From contig JRUP01000001.1 of the NCBI GenBank assembly GCA_000773965.1, forward strand, positions 124,001 to 188,000: DNA of 64,000 nt, written 5' to 3'. The position numbers and the translations under genes were made by a program. The notes beneath the pieces were generated by a model. That model saw only the letters and a list, made by a program, of their open reading frames with translations, was not told the DNA's origin and did no database searches. This DNA is from Enterobacter cancerogenus. Lineage in GTDB: Bacteria; Pseudomonadota; Gammaproteobacteria; Enterobacterales; Enterobacteriaceae. Of this stretch, positions 1 to 8,303 are shown in pieces; positions within the stretch are counted from its first letter, which is position 1, and each line of letters begins with the position of its first letter.

Positions 1-589
1 CAAACGTCTGGATGCTGCCCTGATAAACAAAGAACAGCGCTATCAGCAGGCTGATCGGCAGCAGCACATACACCGTGATACGTGTCAGGTCGCGCCAGGC
101 GTTGCCCAGCGTTTCCAGTGAGCGATTGGCAAAACCGCGAATCAGCGCAAAGGCCACCGCGATGCCGGTCGCCGCCGACAGGAAGTTTTGCACCGTAAGG
201 CCCGCCATCTGGCTAAAATAGCTCACCGTGCTTTCGCCCGCGTAAGCCTGCCAGTTGGTGTTGGTGACAAAGCTGACGGCGGTGTTGAGCGCCAGATCCC
301 AGCTTAGATTAGGCAAGTGTTGCGGGTTGAGCGGCAGCGACCCCTGCGACATCAAAATCGCCAGCAATAATAAGAACCCCAGCGCGTTGAACAGCAGGAT
401 CGCCAGCAGATAGTGCGGCCAGCGCATGGCGCCACTCTCCACACCGGCCAGCCGCCACAGCGCCCGCTCGGTACGCGGCAACAGCGGCTTGTCAGCCACT
501 AACACCGCAAGAAAACGCCCCAGCGGTTGTGCCAGTACCATCAGCACCAGCAGATAGACCGCAATCAGTAAAAACGCATTCGCAGCCAT
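1..589 (-). CDS. kdpA: KdpA, potassium-binding subunit of the Kdp K+ ATPase (partial, N-terminal part)
   Basis: The reading frame starts with ATG at 589 and runs off the left edge, so about 196 of the roughly 560 residues usual for KdpA are present. It is very hydrophobic, with membrane segments near residues 3-22, 57-80 and 165-190. The selectivity-filter-like stretch [11 protein letters not shown] is visible near residues 108-118, which is characteristic of KdpA. KdpA forms the K+ channel of the high-affinity KdpFABC pump in the inner membrane, induced under K+ limitation. The start codon overlaps the kdpF stop by one base (TGATG), which indicates translational coupling. Only the N-terminal part can be judged. 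Confidence 0.95.
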   Translation of the reverse strand, partial: MAANAFLLIAVYLLVLMVLAQPLGRFLAVLVADKPLLPRTERALWRLAGVESGAMRWPHYLLAILLFNALGFLLLLAILMSQGSLPLNPQHLPNLSWDLALNTAVSFVTNTNWQAYAGESTVSYFSQMAGLTVQNFLSAATGIAVAFALIRGFANRSLETLGNAWRDLTRITVYVLLPISLLIALFFVYQGSIQTF

Positions 590-678
590 CAGAATGCCTC
601 CGCATTAAGCAGGGCATAAATCAGGTAGCCCAACAAGATAAACACCAGCACGATGCCGGCAATCACGCCCACGCTCAC
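589..678 (-). CDS. kdpF: KdpF, small stabilising subunit of the Kdp ATPase
   Basis: This 29-residue single-span membrane peptide starts at GTG 678. It reads [20 protein letters not shown] and continues YALLNAEAF, closely resembling E. coli KdpF in length and in its C-terminal NAEAF. A strong GGAGGT ribosome site lies 5 bases before the GTG, which settles the start. Its TGA overlaps the kdpA ATG. KdpF is the first gene of the kdpFABC operon and stabilises the complex in the membrane. It is easily missed because it is short and uses GTG. Confidence 0.92.
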   Translation of the reverse strand: MSVGVIAGIVLVFILLGYLIYALLNAEAF

Positions 679-758
679 AGCAACCTCCAGAGGATTTGGT
701 AGTGCTGCAAGCATGCGCGGCGCGGCATAAAGAAGGGGTAAAAAGGCGGGAATCCGGC

Positions 759-775
759 GTAAAGAAAGTATAAAA
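759..775 (-). promoter_or_regulatory. KdpE response-regulator binding site upstream of kdpFA
   Basis: Read on the minus strand the site is TTTTATACTTTCTTTAC. It differs only slightly from the T-rich KdpE operator of the E. coli kdp promoter (TTTATACTTTTTTTACA). It lies about 80 bases upstream of the kdpF start, in the spacer to the HD-GYP gene, which is the expected position. By homology it would mediate KdpD/KdpE induction under K+ limitation. The kdpDE genes would be outside the window. Confidence 0.7.
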
Positions 776-786
776 ATGCTGTCGAA

Positions 787-1950
787 TTAAGCGGTTTCCA
801 GTGCCCAGATGCGATTAAGGTCGACGTTCTGCCACAGGCTATTGTCTTCGGCCCCCGTGATACTGTCGGTGCAGAACGAATCACCGAGATCCAGCTCTTC
901 CGGCTTCACTTCACGTTGCGCGTGTAAAGACCAGAACACATGCACTTTGGGTTTTAACAGCGATTTTTCACCGGCCTGCACCACCAGCGCCACGCGCCCG
1001 GAGGCCAGTCGCACCAGCGATCCCACCGGATAAATGCCGATGGTGCGCACGAAGGCGTGCAGCAGCGTATTGTCGAAGTGACCGCGCCAGCTCAGCATAT
1101 TGTGCATCGCTTCGGCGGGGGTCCAGCCCTTACGGTAGGGACGATTAGAGGTCACCGCATCATAGACATCGCATACCGCGGCCATACGAGAAAACAGCGA
1201 AATCTCTTCGCCTTTCAGTTTGTGGGGGTAACCGCTGCCATCGACTTTTTCGTGGTGATGCAGCGCAATATCTAACAGGTCTTCCCCTGCATCAGCCTCC
1301 ATCAGCATCTGTGCACCGATAATCGGATGCTCGCGCATGATGGTGAACTCCTCGTCGGTGAGCTTGCCGGGTTTATTGAGGATCTCTAGCGGCACTGCCG
1401 ATTTGCCGACATCATGCAGCAATCCACCCATGCCCACGCGCCGCTGCTGGTGTTCATCGAGCCCCATTTTTTTGCCCAGCGAGATCATCAACCCGCACAC
1501 CGCCATAGAGTGCAGATAGGTGTAATCGTCGTGATTTTTCAGCCGCGCCACGCTGAGCAGCGCAGTGGGTTCACGGGTAATCGATCCGGCAATATCGTCC
1601 ACCAGGTCCATCGTATAGTTGAGGTCCAGCCCCTGACCCATACGCGCCTCGTTGAACATCGCCAGCACCTGTGGCTTGCCCTGATTGAAGATGGTTTGTG
1701 CCTGATCCAGTTCCTGGAAAAATGGGGTTTGCGGAATGGCTTTCTTCGGCGCAGGCTTCGCAGGTGCCTGCACCGACTTATCGAGATCGATCCAGATTTG
1801 CTGGATCCCTTCGTTGCGGATCATCGCGATCTGGCGTTTATCGGTGATCAGCATTTGGTTGCGAATGCGTTTGTCCTTGAGCCACCAAACCTCCAGTTTG
1901 TGGATGAACATTCCTTGCCGCAGTTCGTCAACGGTAATCAGCTTTATCAC
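787..1950 (-). CDS. HD-GYP domain cyclic-di-GMP phosphodiesterase
   Basis: The 387-residue protein starts at GTG 1950 behind AAGGAGAG. The open frame extends further upstream but without a ribosome site. Residues 1-60 match the N-terminal DUF3391-type domain that often precedes HD-GYP. The catalytic HD-GYP domain spans about 135-300, with HDVGK at 179-183 and the intact HHEKVDGSGYP motif at 232-242, so metal binding and c-di-GMP hydrolysis to pGpG/GMP are likely. There is no signal peptide, transmembrane segment or receiver domain, so it is probably cytosolic. It stands alone between kdp and a dehydrogenase gene, so the process it controls (motility, biofilm) cannot be read from context. Confidence 0.9.
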   Translation of the reverse strand: MIKLITVDELRQGMFIHKLEVWWLKDKRIRNQMLITDKRQIAMIRNEGIQQIWIDLDKSVQAPAKPAPKKAIPQTPFFQELDQAQTIFNQGKPQVLAMFNEARMGQGLDLNYTMDLVDDIAGSITREPTALLSVARLKNHDDYTYLHSMAVCGLMISLGKKMGLDEHQQRRVGMGGLLHDVGKSAVPLEILNKPGKLTDEEFTIMREHPIIGAQMLMEADAGEDLLDIALHHHEKVDGSGYPHKLKGEEISLFSRMAAVCDVYDAVTSNRPYRKGWTPAEAMHNMLSWRGHFDNTLLHAFVRTIGIYPVGSLVRLASGRVALVVQAGEKSLLKPKVHVFWSLHAQREVKPEELDLGDSFCTDSITGAEDNSLWQNVDLNRIWALETA

Positions 1951-2059
1951 GATATCTCTCCTTAATATCAGTGGATGGTAAGGAGAGGTATCGGCAGCTG
2001 AGCAAATAATCTTCAGGAGTGATTTGTGCGATCTGTGAGAGGGGAAGTGATTTGGATTA

Positions 2060-2125
2060 GCGCAATGAATTTGCACCGCTACGTTTGCCTGATGGCATTG
2101 GTGACGGCGCGATTTATCATGAGAC
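2060..2125. repeat. Dispersed REP-like palindromic repeat
   Basis: Two half-elements of the dispersed family occur here: GCGCAATGAATTTGCACCGC followed by TACG (from 2060), and GGCGCGATTTATCATGA (from 2106). The same GTAGCG/GCGCGATTTATCGCGC-type words recur near 5.87, 19.93-20.04 and 47.84 kb, always between genes. Here they separate the HD-GYP gene from the dehydrogenase gene, where they could form RNA hairpins at transcript ends. Confidence 0.6.
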
Positions 2126-2130
2126 AGAAT

Positions 2131-3090
2131 CTACACCACCCGCGTTAACACCGCTTCACCCTGCGAAAACGCCAGCAGGTTTTCAAACACCAAATCTGCC
2201 ATCGCCGCCATGGTTTCATGGGTGCTGCTGGCGAGATGCGGAGTGATCACCACATCATCACGCTGCAGTAACGCAGCAGGCACCGCCGGCTCATGCTCGA
2301 ACACATCCAAACCGGCACCCGCAATCTCACCGGCTTCGAGCGCCGCAATCAACGCCTGCTCATCCACCACACTGCCGCGCGCAATGTTGATTAAAAAGCC
2401 TTTCGGCCCCAGCGCACGTAACACTTCAGCATTCACCAGATGATGTGTGGCGGCACCGCCGGGTATGGTCAGCACCAGAAAATCCGCCTGCTTTGCCAGT
2501 GATAACAGCGAATCGTGGCGCGTGTAGGGCACATCCGGGCGTGAACGCGGGTTGTAAAAATGCACATCCATATCAAACGCCTGAGCGCGCTTCGCCAGCT
2601 CTTTACCAATCCCGCCCAGACCGACAATCCCGCACACTTTACCGCCCACTTTGGTGGTCAACGGATAGCGCCCTTTCGCTTGCCAGTTACCGGCGCGCAC
2701 ATAACGATCTGACGCGCTGATGCGGCGCGCCACATCCAGCAGCAGCGCCATGCCGGTATCCGCCACGCAGCTGTTTAAAACGCCTGGCGTGTTGGTCACC
2801 ACAATGCCACGCGCTTCGGCGGCAGCAATGTCTATCGCGTCATAGCCCACGCCGTTACTGCAAATCACCTTCAGATTGGGCAACTGCGCCAGTAGCTCAG
2901 CACTTGCTCCCATCAACGCATTGCCGCTGGTCACCAGCGCATCAATACTGGCACCGTGCTCTGCCAGCCACGCCGCCTGATCCTCCTGTTGCCACAAGCG
3001 CGAAGTGGTGAAGTGCGCATCCAGATTATCCTGCAGCCGCTGCGCCAACAGCGGCCCTTTTAGCAATACGTTAAACGGCTTTGATCCCAT
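2131..3090 (-). CDS. D-isomer-specific 2-hydroxyacid dehydrogenase (glyoxylate/hydroxypyruvate/2-ketogluconate reductase type)
   Basis: The 319-residue protein starts at ATG 3090 behind AGGGGA; a longer upstream frame lacks a ribosome site. It has the NAD(P)-binding GLGGIG motif near residues 157-162 and the three catalytic residues of the family: Arg in NIARGSVVDE, Glu in VFEHEP and His in TPHLASST. It should reduce a 2-keto acid to a D-2-hydroxyacid in the cytosol. Its start overlaps the end of the MFS transporter gene by 20 bases, so the two are co-transcribed and probably act on the same imported sugar acid. The substrate is not decidable from sequence alone. Confidence 0.88.
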   Translation of the reverse strand: MGSKPFNVLLKGPLLAQRLQDNLDAHFTTSRLWQQEDQAAWLAEHGASIDALVTSGNALMGASAELLAQLPNLKVICSNGVGYDAIDIAAAEARGIVVTNTPGVLNSCVADTGMALLLDVARRISASDRYVRAGNWQAKGRYPLTTKVGGKVCGIVGLGGIGKELAKRAQAFDMDVHFYNPRSRPDVPYTRHDSLLSLAKQADFLVLTIPGGAATHHLVNAEVLRALGPKGFLINIARGSVVDEQALIAALEAGEIAGAGLDVFEHEPAVPAALLQRDDVVITPHLASSTHETMAAMADLVFENLLAFSQGEAVLTRVV

Positions 3091-4465
3091 CTTGTTTCCC
3101 CTGATTTTCGTAAGATGTTGCAGACGAATCCTGCTCGTCACCGACACGTTCAATCGGGCCCATCACCAGCAGGAACAGCAGCGCCGCGACGATGCAATGC
3201 GCGCCAACGAACACCAACCCAATACTGTAGCTGCCGGTCAAACCGACGATGATGCCGAACAGCAGTGGCGTGATAAATCCAGCCATATTGCCGATGCCAT
3301 TGAAGATCGCGCCCGCCAGACCTACTGCTTCTTTCGGTGCGGTATCGCTAACAATGGTCCAGGTACCCGCGCCCGCCGCCACGCCTTTACCGAAGAAGGC
3401 AAACGACATAATGGCGATAATGCCGGCATTGGTCGGGATCACCGCCGCCAGAATCAGCGAGGCGGCCATCAGCATGCCGACGATATACGGCGTTTTACGC
3501 GCCCACGACAGGCTCCAGCCGTTAGCCAGCAACTTGTCAGAGATGTAACCGCCGCTGATGCCGCCCAGGAAGCCAAACAGCGCCGGGGCGATGGTGGCAA
3601 AGCCCGCTTCCATGATGTTCATGCCGCGTGCCTGCACCAGGTAAATCGGGAACCAGGTGATAAAGAAGTAGCTGAGCGCAATGATGCAGTATTGCCCGAT
3701 ATAGGCGCACCACAGCATGCGATTGCTGAGCAAGGTTTTAAACATCGCTTTGCTCAAGGGTGGACGTGCTTTGAGCGTTTGTGCTGAATCGATATCCACC
3801 AGCGCACCGCCCTCCTCAATGTATTTCAGCTCTGCGGCTGATACATGCGGATGCTGTTTCGGGCTGCGCATATACCAACCCCACACAAACACCGCCAGCA
3901 CGCCAATACCGCCCAGCACAAAGAATGGCCACTCCCAGCCAAAGCGCGATACCAGCCAGCCGGACAGCGGCGAGAAGATGGCAACGGCGAAGTACTGCGC
4001 CGAGGCAAACAGCGACGAAGCACGACCGCGTTCGGCACCGGGGAACCACATGATCACCGCACGCGCGTTGGCCGGAAAGCTCGGTGCTTCAATCAGTCCG
4101 AGGGCAAAACGCAGCGCAAACATCAGCGTCAGCGCCATGGTCATGCCGTTGGAAAACTCGCCAATAAAGCCCATTAAAATGGTCGAAACCGACCACAGCG
4201 CTAAAGTCACGCCATAGACTTTTTTCGTACCGAAGCGGTCAAGGAAAATCCCACCGGGGATCTGGCCGATCACATAAGCCCAGCTGAATGCCGAGAGGAT
4301 CAGGCCCAGCTGGATCGCTGATAAACCGAACTCCTCTTTGATCGCCGATCCAGAGATCGACAGGATCGAACGATCGGCATAGGCCACCACGGACAGGAAC
4401 AGGATCAAACAGAGGATCCAAATACGCACATGACTGTTCTCATTGCGGTTTTTGCTTAGTAACAT
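3071..4465 (-). CDS. MFS transporter, anion:cation symporter (hexuronate/hexonate type) family
   Basis: This 464-residue protein has about 12 hydrophobic segments and starts at ATG 4465 behind AAGGGG. The N-terminal YADRSILSISG and the following DRFGTKK loop are typical of the ACS family that includes GudP, GarP and LgoT-like sugar-acid symporters. The C-terminal tail is hydrophilic and rich in Ser, Asp and Gln. It precedes and overlaps the 2-hydroxyacid dehydrogenase, forming a two-gene uptake-and-reduction operon. A sugar acid such as a ketogluconate or aldarate is a reasonable substrate by family, but the exact one is unknown. Confidence 0.85.
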   Translation of the reverse strand: MLLSKNRNENSHVRIWILCLILFLSVVAYADRSILSISGSAIKEEFGLSAIQLGLILSAFSWAYVIGQIPGGIFLDRFGTKKVYGVTLALWSVSTILMGFIGEFSNGMTMALTLMFALRFALGLIEAPSFPANARAVIMWFPGAERGRASSLFASAQYFAVAIFSPLSGWLVSRFGWEWPFFVLGGIGVLAVFVWGWYMRSPKQHPHVSAAELKYIEEGGALVDIDSAQTLKARPPLSKAMFKTLLSNRMLWCAYIGQYCIIALSYFFITWFPIYLVQARGMNIMEAGFATIAPALFGFLGGISGGYISDKLLANGWSLSWARKTPYIVGMLMAASLILAAVIPTNAGIIAIMSFAFFGKGVAAGAGTWTIVSDTAPKEAVGLAGAIFNGIGNMAGFITPLLFGIIVGLTGSYSIGLVFVGAHCIVAALLFLLVMGPIERVGDEQDSSATSYENQGKQDGIKAV

Positions 4466-4933
4466 GGCTGAACCCCTTGATGAAGGAGCGTCCTGCTCCG
4501 AAGCGATGATGTTCAGGAATACCGCTTAAATTTCACTGTTCAGCAACTATAGAGAGCCAGATGCGAGGTGGTCATTGTGCGAATGGAGGAATCCGCGCGG
4601 CTTTTTTGCGCTGGTTTTGGCATCTGCCACAAAGCAGGGTGCGGCGCTGCACAGAACCTTAAATAAGCCGATGCTTTTACGCCGGAATGTGCGCCAGCTC
4701 TGAGAAAAACCTTCGCAACATCACTATGAGGCTGCAAATCATCATTTGCCCGCTCGTCATAGGAGGCCGCCAGCATGATGCACCCGCGAGCAAAGTGTGC
4801 GCTTAGCTGCAAAATCCATACATGTTGATTGTCAGGGTCCTTACCGCCTCGTAGTCTGAAAATGATTTCATTGAGCCATTTTCACTCTCATTGAAACATT
4901 CATTCTAATAACAAGCTTACCCTGGAGTCCGCG
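4466..4933. other. Non-coding spacer with a near-perfect inverted repeat
   Basis: This 468-base spacer lies between the divergent transporter and binding-protein genes. It contains TTTCATTGAG at 4866-4875 and CTCATTGAAA at 4887-4896, an inverted repeat with 9 of 10 positions matching and an 11-base spacer. It sits about 40-70 bases before the binding-protein start, so it may be an operator for that gene. A 90-codon open frame on the minus strand (4540-4812) has no family resemblance and no good ribosome site and is not called. Confidence 0.35.
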
Positions 4934-5848
4934 ATGAAAACCCTCAAGGCGATACTGTTGCTTGGCCTGCTGTCCAGCTCTGCCTCGGCGTTGGCAGAAA
5001 AGATCGGCGTATCAATGGCGTATTTCGATCAGAACTTTTTAACCATTATTCGCCAGTCGATTGATAAAGAGGCCAAAGCGCGCGGGCTCGATGTGCAATT
5101 TGAAGATGCGCGCGGCGACGTTGGCCGTCAGACCGATCAGGTGCAGAGTTTTATCGGCGCGGGCGTTGATGCCATCATCGTCGATCCGGTGGATTCCGCC
5201 AGCACACCGCAGCTGACCAAACTGGCGCAGCAGGCGAAAATCCCGCTGGTATATGTGAACCGCACACCAGGCGACAAATCGCTGCCGGCGGGCGTGGTAT
5301 TTGTCGGTTCAGACGAGCGCGAATCTGGCACCTTGCAGATGGAAGCGCTGGCAAAAATGGCCAACTACAAAGGCAATGTGGCGATCATGATCGGCAATCT
5401 GACCGACGCAGGCGCACTGCAACGCACCAAAGATGTCGAGCAGGTGGTGGCGAAATATCCGGGCATGAAAGTGGTGCAGAAGCAGCCAGCGAACTATGCA
5501 CGTAACGAAGGCATGGATTTGATGCTCAACTGGATCGGCAACGGCGAAGCGATTGATATCGTTGCCGCTAACAACGATGAAATGGCAATCGGTGCCGCGA
5601 TGGCGCTGGCGAAGAGCAACAAGAAAATTTTGGTGGGCGGTATTGATGCCACGCCGGATGGCCTGAAAGCCATGGCGCAGGACAAAATGCAGGTCACCGT
5701 GTTCCAGGATGCGATTGGTCAGGGCAAAGCCTCGGTGGATGTGGCGCAAAAGCTGATGAAAGGCGAGAAAGTGGATTCACACGTGTGGATCCCGTTTGAA
5801 CTGGTGACCAAAGAGAATATGCAGAAGTACGTGGAGAAGAGTCAGTAA
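4934..5848 (+). CDS. Periplasmic sugar ABC transporter substrate-binding protein (RbsB-like), orphan
   Basis: The 304-residue protein starts at ATG 4934 behind TGGAG. It has a Sec signal peptide (KTLKAILLLGLLSSSASALA, cleaved before EKIG). The mature part is a type I periplasmic binding fold, with DAIIVDPVD near 82-90 and the ANNDEMAIGAA stretch near 213-223, typical of the ribose/inositol/galactose family. No permease or ATPase gene lies nearby, so it must work with a transporter encoded elsewhere or act as a chemotaxis receptor ligand protein. The upstream inverted repeat at 4866-4896 may regulate it. The family is certain, the ligand is not. Confidence 0.88.
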   Translation: MKTLKAILLLGLLSSSASALAEKIGVSMAYFDQNFLTIIRQSIDKEAKARGLDVQFEDARGDVGRQTDQVQSFIGAGVDAIIVDPVDSASTPQLTKLAQQAKIPLVYVNRTPGDKSLPAGVVFVGSDERESGTLQMEALAKMANYKGNVAIMIGNLTDAGALQRTKDVEQVVAKYPGMKVVQKQPANYARNEGMDLMLNWIGNGEAIDIVAANNDEMAIGAAMALAKSNKKILVGGIDATPDGLKAMAQDKMQVTVFQDAIGQGKASVDVAQKLMKGEKVDSHVWIPFELVTKENMQKYVEKSQ

Positions 5849-5861
5849 TTAAGGCCAATAC

Positions 5862-5910
5862 CGGCGATAAACCGCGCCGTCCTGCGACGGCGCAATGTAT
5901 TGCGCAATCC
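5862..5910. repeat. REP-like hairpin between convergent genes
   Basis: A perfect 8-bp stem GCGCCGTC/GACGGCGC (5874-5893, 4-base loop) is flanked by GGCGATAAACCGCG and GCGCAATGTATTGCGCAATC, variants of the dispersed palindromic family. It lies between two convergent genes and could end or stabilise both transcripts, although no U-tract follows the stem. Confidence 0.55.
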
Positions 5911-5914
5911 ACGA

Positions 5915-6409
5915 TTACTCCCGCAGTTTCGCCATGACCACGATGTCGTGATACTCCCCCTCACGCAGGCAGGCTTTACGTTTCACGCCCTCTTGCTCAA
6001 AGCCGAGGCGCTGGTACAACCGTATCGCATGCGCGTTGTCATGAAACGCTTCCAGCTCAATACGCACCACACCGAGCCAGTTAAAGGCATAGTCGATGGC
6101 GTTGCGAATCAGTTTCTCACCGATACCCCGCCCGCCAAACGCTGGATCGACGCTGATACCAAAACTGATGCTGTGACGCGTACGCGGGCGCTGTTCGACA
6201 AACAGCGTCAGCTCGCCCACCATCTGCCCATCAATCTCGGCCACGAAACCGATATAGCCCGCTGCGTCCATGTTTTCGAATTTTTTCTGCCAGGTTTGCA
6301 CGCTGGGAAACGGCAGCTGCGTGGTCCAGCGATACACTTCGGGGTGGCTGTAAAGACGTTGATAAGCGGCCGCATCGGCCGGTTCGCGACCGCGAATGAT
6401 CAGATCCAT
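5915..6409 (-). CDS. GNAT acetyltransferase of the YhhY (amino-acid N-acetyltransferase) type
   Basis: The 164-residue protein starts at ATG 6409 behind AAGGG; an upstream in-frame extension would overlap the divergent ABC gene and has no ribosome site. The single GNAT domain shows the acetyl-CoA loop GGRGIGEKL near residues 100-108 and the C-terminal pattern NAHAIRLYQRLGFE. The layout HPEVYRWT...QLPFP...GELTLFVEQRPRTRHS resembles E. coli YhhY, which acetylates amino acids and related amines. It is divergent from the ABC exporter gene with a 61-base shared promoter region. Substrate assignment rests on similarity only. Confidence 0.75.
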   Translation of the reverse strand: MDLIIRGREPADAAAYQRLYSHPEVYRWTTQLPFPSVQTWQKKFENMDAAGYIGFVAEIDGQMVGELTLFVEQRPRTRHSISFGISVDPAFGGRGIGEKLIRNAIDYAFNWLGVVRIELEAFHDNAHAIRLYQRLGFEQEGVKRKACLREGEYHDIVVMAKLRE

Positions 6410-6470
6410 GTCGGTAATCCCTTTCACTTGCACTAAGCTGTTAACTCTTACCAAACGGAAGAGTGACTTT

Positions 6471-8303
6471 ATGTTGTATCGTCGTTTTGAACGTTTTATC
6501 AATATTTTCCAGGATGCACCAACCGATTCTCCACCCTCCAGCGTCTGGCCGTTTTACCTCTACTATCTGCGACAGGTGTGGCCGAGTTTTGTCGCGCTAT
6601 TGATCGTCGGACTGGCCCAGGCACTGATTGAAGTGGCGCTGTTCAGCTATCTCAGCCGCATCATCGATCTGGTCAATCACTCGACGCCCGCCACGCTGTT
6701 CACCGACAACTGGCAGGTGCTGTTGTGGATGGGGTTTGTCGCGCTGATTCTGCGGCCGGTGATTATCGCGCTGCACGATATGCTGGTGCATCAGAGTATC
6801 AACCCGAGCATGACCAGCATGATCCGCTGGCAGCATCACAACTACGTGTTGCGCCAAAGCCTGAACTTTTTCCAGAACGATTTCGCCGGGCGCATCGCCC
6901 AGCGGATTATGCAGACCGGTAACTCCCTGCGCGATTCCGCAGTGCAACTGGTGGATGCCATCTGGCATGTGGTGATTTACGCGGTGACTTCGCTGGTGCT
7001 GTTTGCCGAGGCCGACTGGCGCCTGATGATTCCGCTGATTATCTGGATTGTGGCGTATAGCGTCTCACTGAGCTTCTTTGTGCCGCGCGTAAAGCAGCGC
7101 TCGGTGGTCTCTTCCGAGGCGCGCTCCAAACTGATGGGCACCATCGTCGATGGCTATACCAATATCGCCACCATCAAACTGTTCGCGCACAACGATCTGG
7201 AAAAACGCTACGCGCGCGAAGCGATTCAGGAGCAGACCGACAAAACCCAGCACGCCAGCCGCATGGTCACCACCATGGATATCACGCTGTCGACGCTGAA
7301 TGGTCTGCTGATTGTCAGCACTTCTGGCCTGGCATTGTGGCTGTGGAGCCAGTCGCTGATCAGCGTCGGTGCGATTGCGTTGGCCACCGGTCTGGTGATC
7401 CGCTTAGTGAACATGTCCGGCTGGATCATGTGGGTGGTGAACGGCATCTTTGAAAATATCGGCATGGTGCAGGATGGATTAAACACCATCGCGCAGCCGC
7501 TCAGCGTACAGGATGAGCCGCAGGCGAAAAACCTGCAGGTAACGCAGGGTCAGATCCGCTTTGAAGATGTGCGCTTTGATTACGGCGGCAGCCGCCAGGT
7601 GATTAATCGCCTCAACCTGAATATCAAACCGGGCGAAAAAATCGGCCTGATTGGGCCATCCGGCGCGGGCAAATCAACGCTGGTGAATCTGCTGCTGCGG
7701 CTATATGACATCAACGGCGGGCGCATCCTGATTGACGATCACAACATCGCCGAAGTCACGCAGGAGAGCCTGCGCGGCCAGATTGGCATGATCACTCAAG
7801 ACACGTCGCTGCTGCACCGTTCGATTCGTGAAAACCTGCTGTACGGGCGCCCAAACGCCACCGAAGACGAGCTGCAGGCGGCGATTATCCGCGCCCGCGC
7901 CGATGAGTTCATTCCGCTGCTGTCCGATCCACAGGGCCGTACCGGGCTGGATGCGCATGTGGGTGAGCGCGGCGTGAAACTGTCCGGCGGTCAGCGTCAA
8001 CGTATCGCCATCGCCCGCGTGCTGCTGAAAGATGCGCCGATTCTGATCATGGATGAGGCCACTTCCGCACTCGATTCCGAGGTAGAAGCGGCGATTCAGG
8101 AGAGTCTGGAAATGCTGATGCAGGGCAAAACGGTGATTGCCATCGCGCACCGTCTTTCTACTATCGCCAAAATGGATCGACTGGTGGTGCTGGATAAAGG
8201 TGAGATTGTTGAGATGGGCAACCACCGCGAACTACTGGCGCACAATGGACTTTACGCGCGCCTGTGGCAGCATCAGACCGGTGGTTTTGTCGGCGAAGAT
8301 TAA
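6471..8303 (+). CDS. ABC-type exporter, fused membrane and ATPase domains
   Basis: The 610-residue half-transporter starts at ATG 6471 behind GGAAGAG. Residues 25-340 contain about six membrane segments. The C-terminal ATPase has Walker A GPSGAGKST at 395, the signature LSGGQ at 504, Walker B ending in DEATSA at 528 and the H-loop AHRLST. This layout is that of homodimeric multidrug/lipid exporters of the MsbA/YddA-like class. Its stop codon overlaps that of the convergent FemAB-like gene by 4 bases. Cargo is unknown; the divergent acetyltransferase hints at detoxification but does not prove it. Confidence 0.88.
   Translation: MLYRRFERFINIFQDAPTDSPPSSVWPFYLYYLRQVWPSFVALLIVGLAQALIEVALFSYLSRIIDLVNHSTPATLFTDNWQVLLWMGFVALILRPVIIALHDMLVHQSINPSMTSMIRWQHHNYVLRQSLNFFQNDFAGRIAQRIMQTGNSLRDSAVQLVDAIWHVVIYAVTSLVLFAEADWRLMIPLIIWIVAYSVSLSFFVPRVKQRSVVSSEARSKLMGTIVDGYTNIATIKLFAHNDLEKRYAREAIQEQTDKTQHASRMVTTMDITLSTLNGLLIVSTSGLALWLWSQSLISVGAIALATGLVIRLVNMSGWIMWVVNGIFENIGMVQDGLNTIAQPLSVQDEPQAKNLQVTQGQIRFEDVRFDYGGSRQVINRLNLNIKPGEKIGLIGPSGAGKSTLVNLLLRLYDINGGRILIDDHNIAEVTQESLRGQIGMITQDTSLLHRSIRENLLYGRPNATEDELQAAIIRARADEFIPLLSDPQGRTGLDAHVGERGVKLSGGQRQRIAIARVLLKDAPILIMDEATSALDSEVEAAIQESLEMLMQGKTVIAIAHRLSTIAKMDRLVVLDKGEIVEMGNHRELLAHNGLYARLWQHQTGGFVGED

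Noticed and set aside
4540-4812. 90-codon open frame on the minus strand upstream of the MFS transporter gene
   Set aside because: No family resemblance, no convincing ribosome site and irregular composition; the region is better explained as a regulatory spacer.
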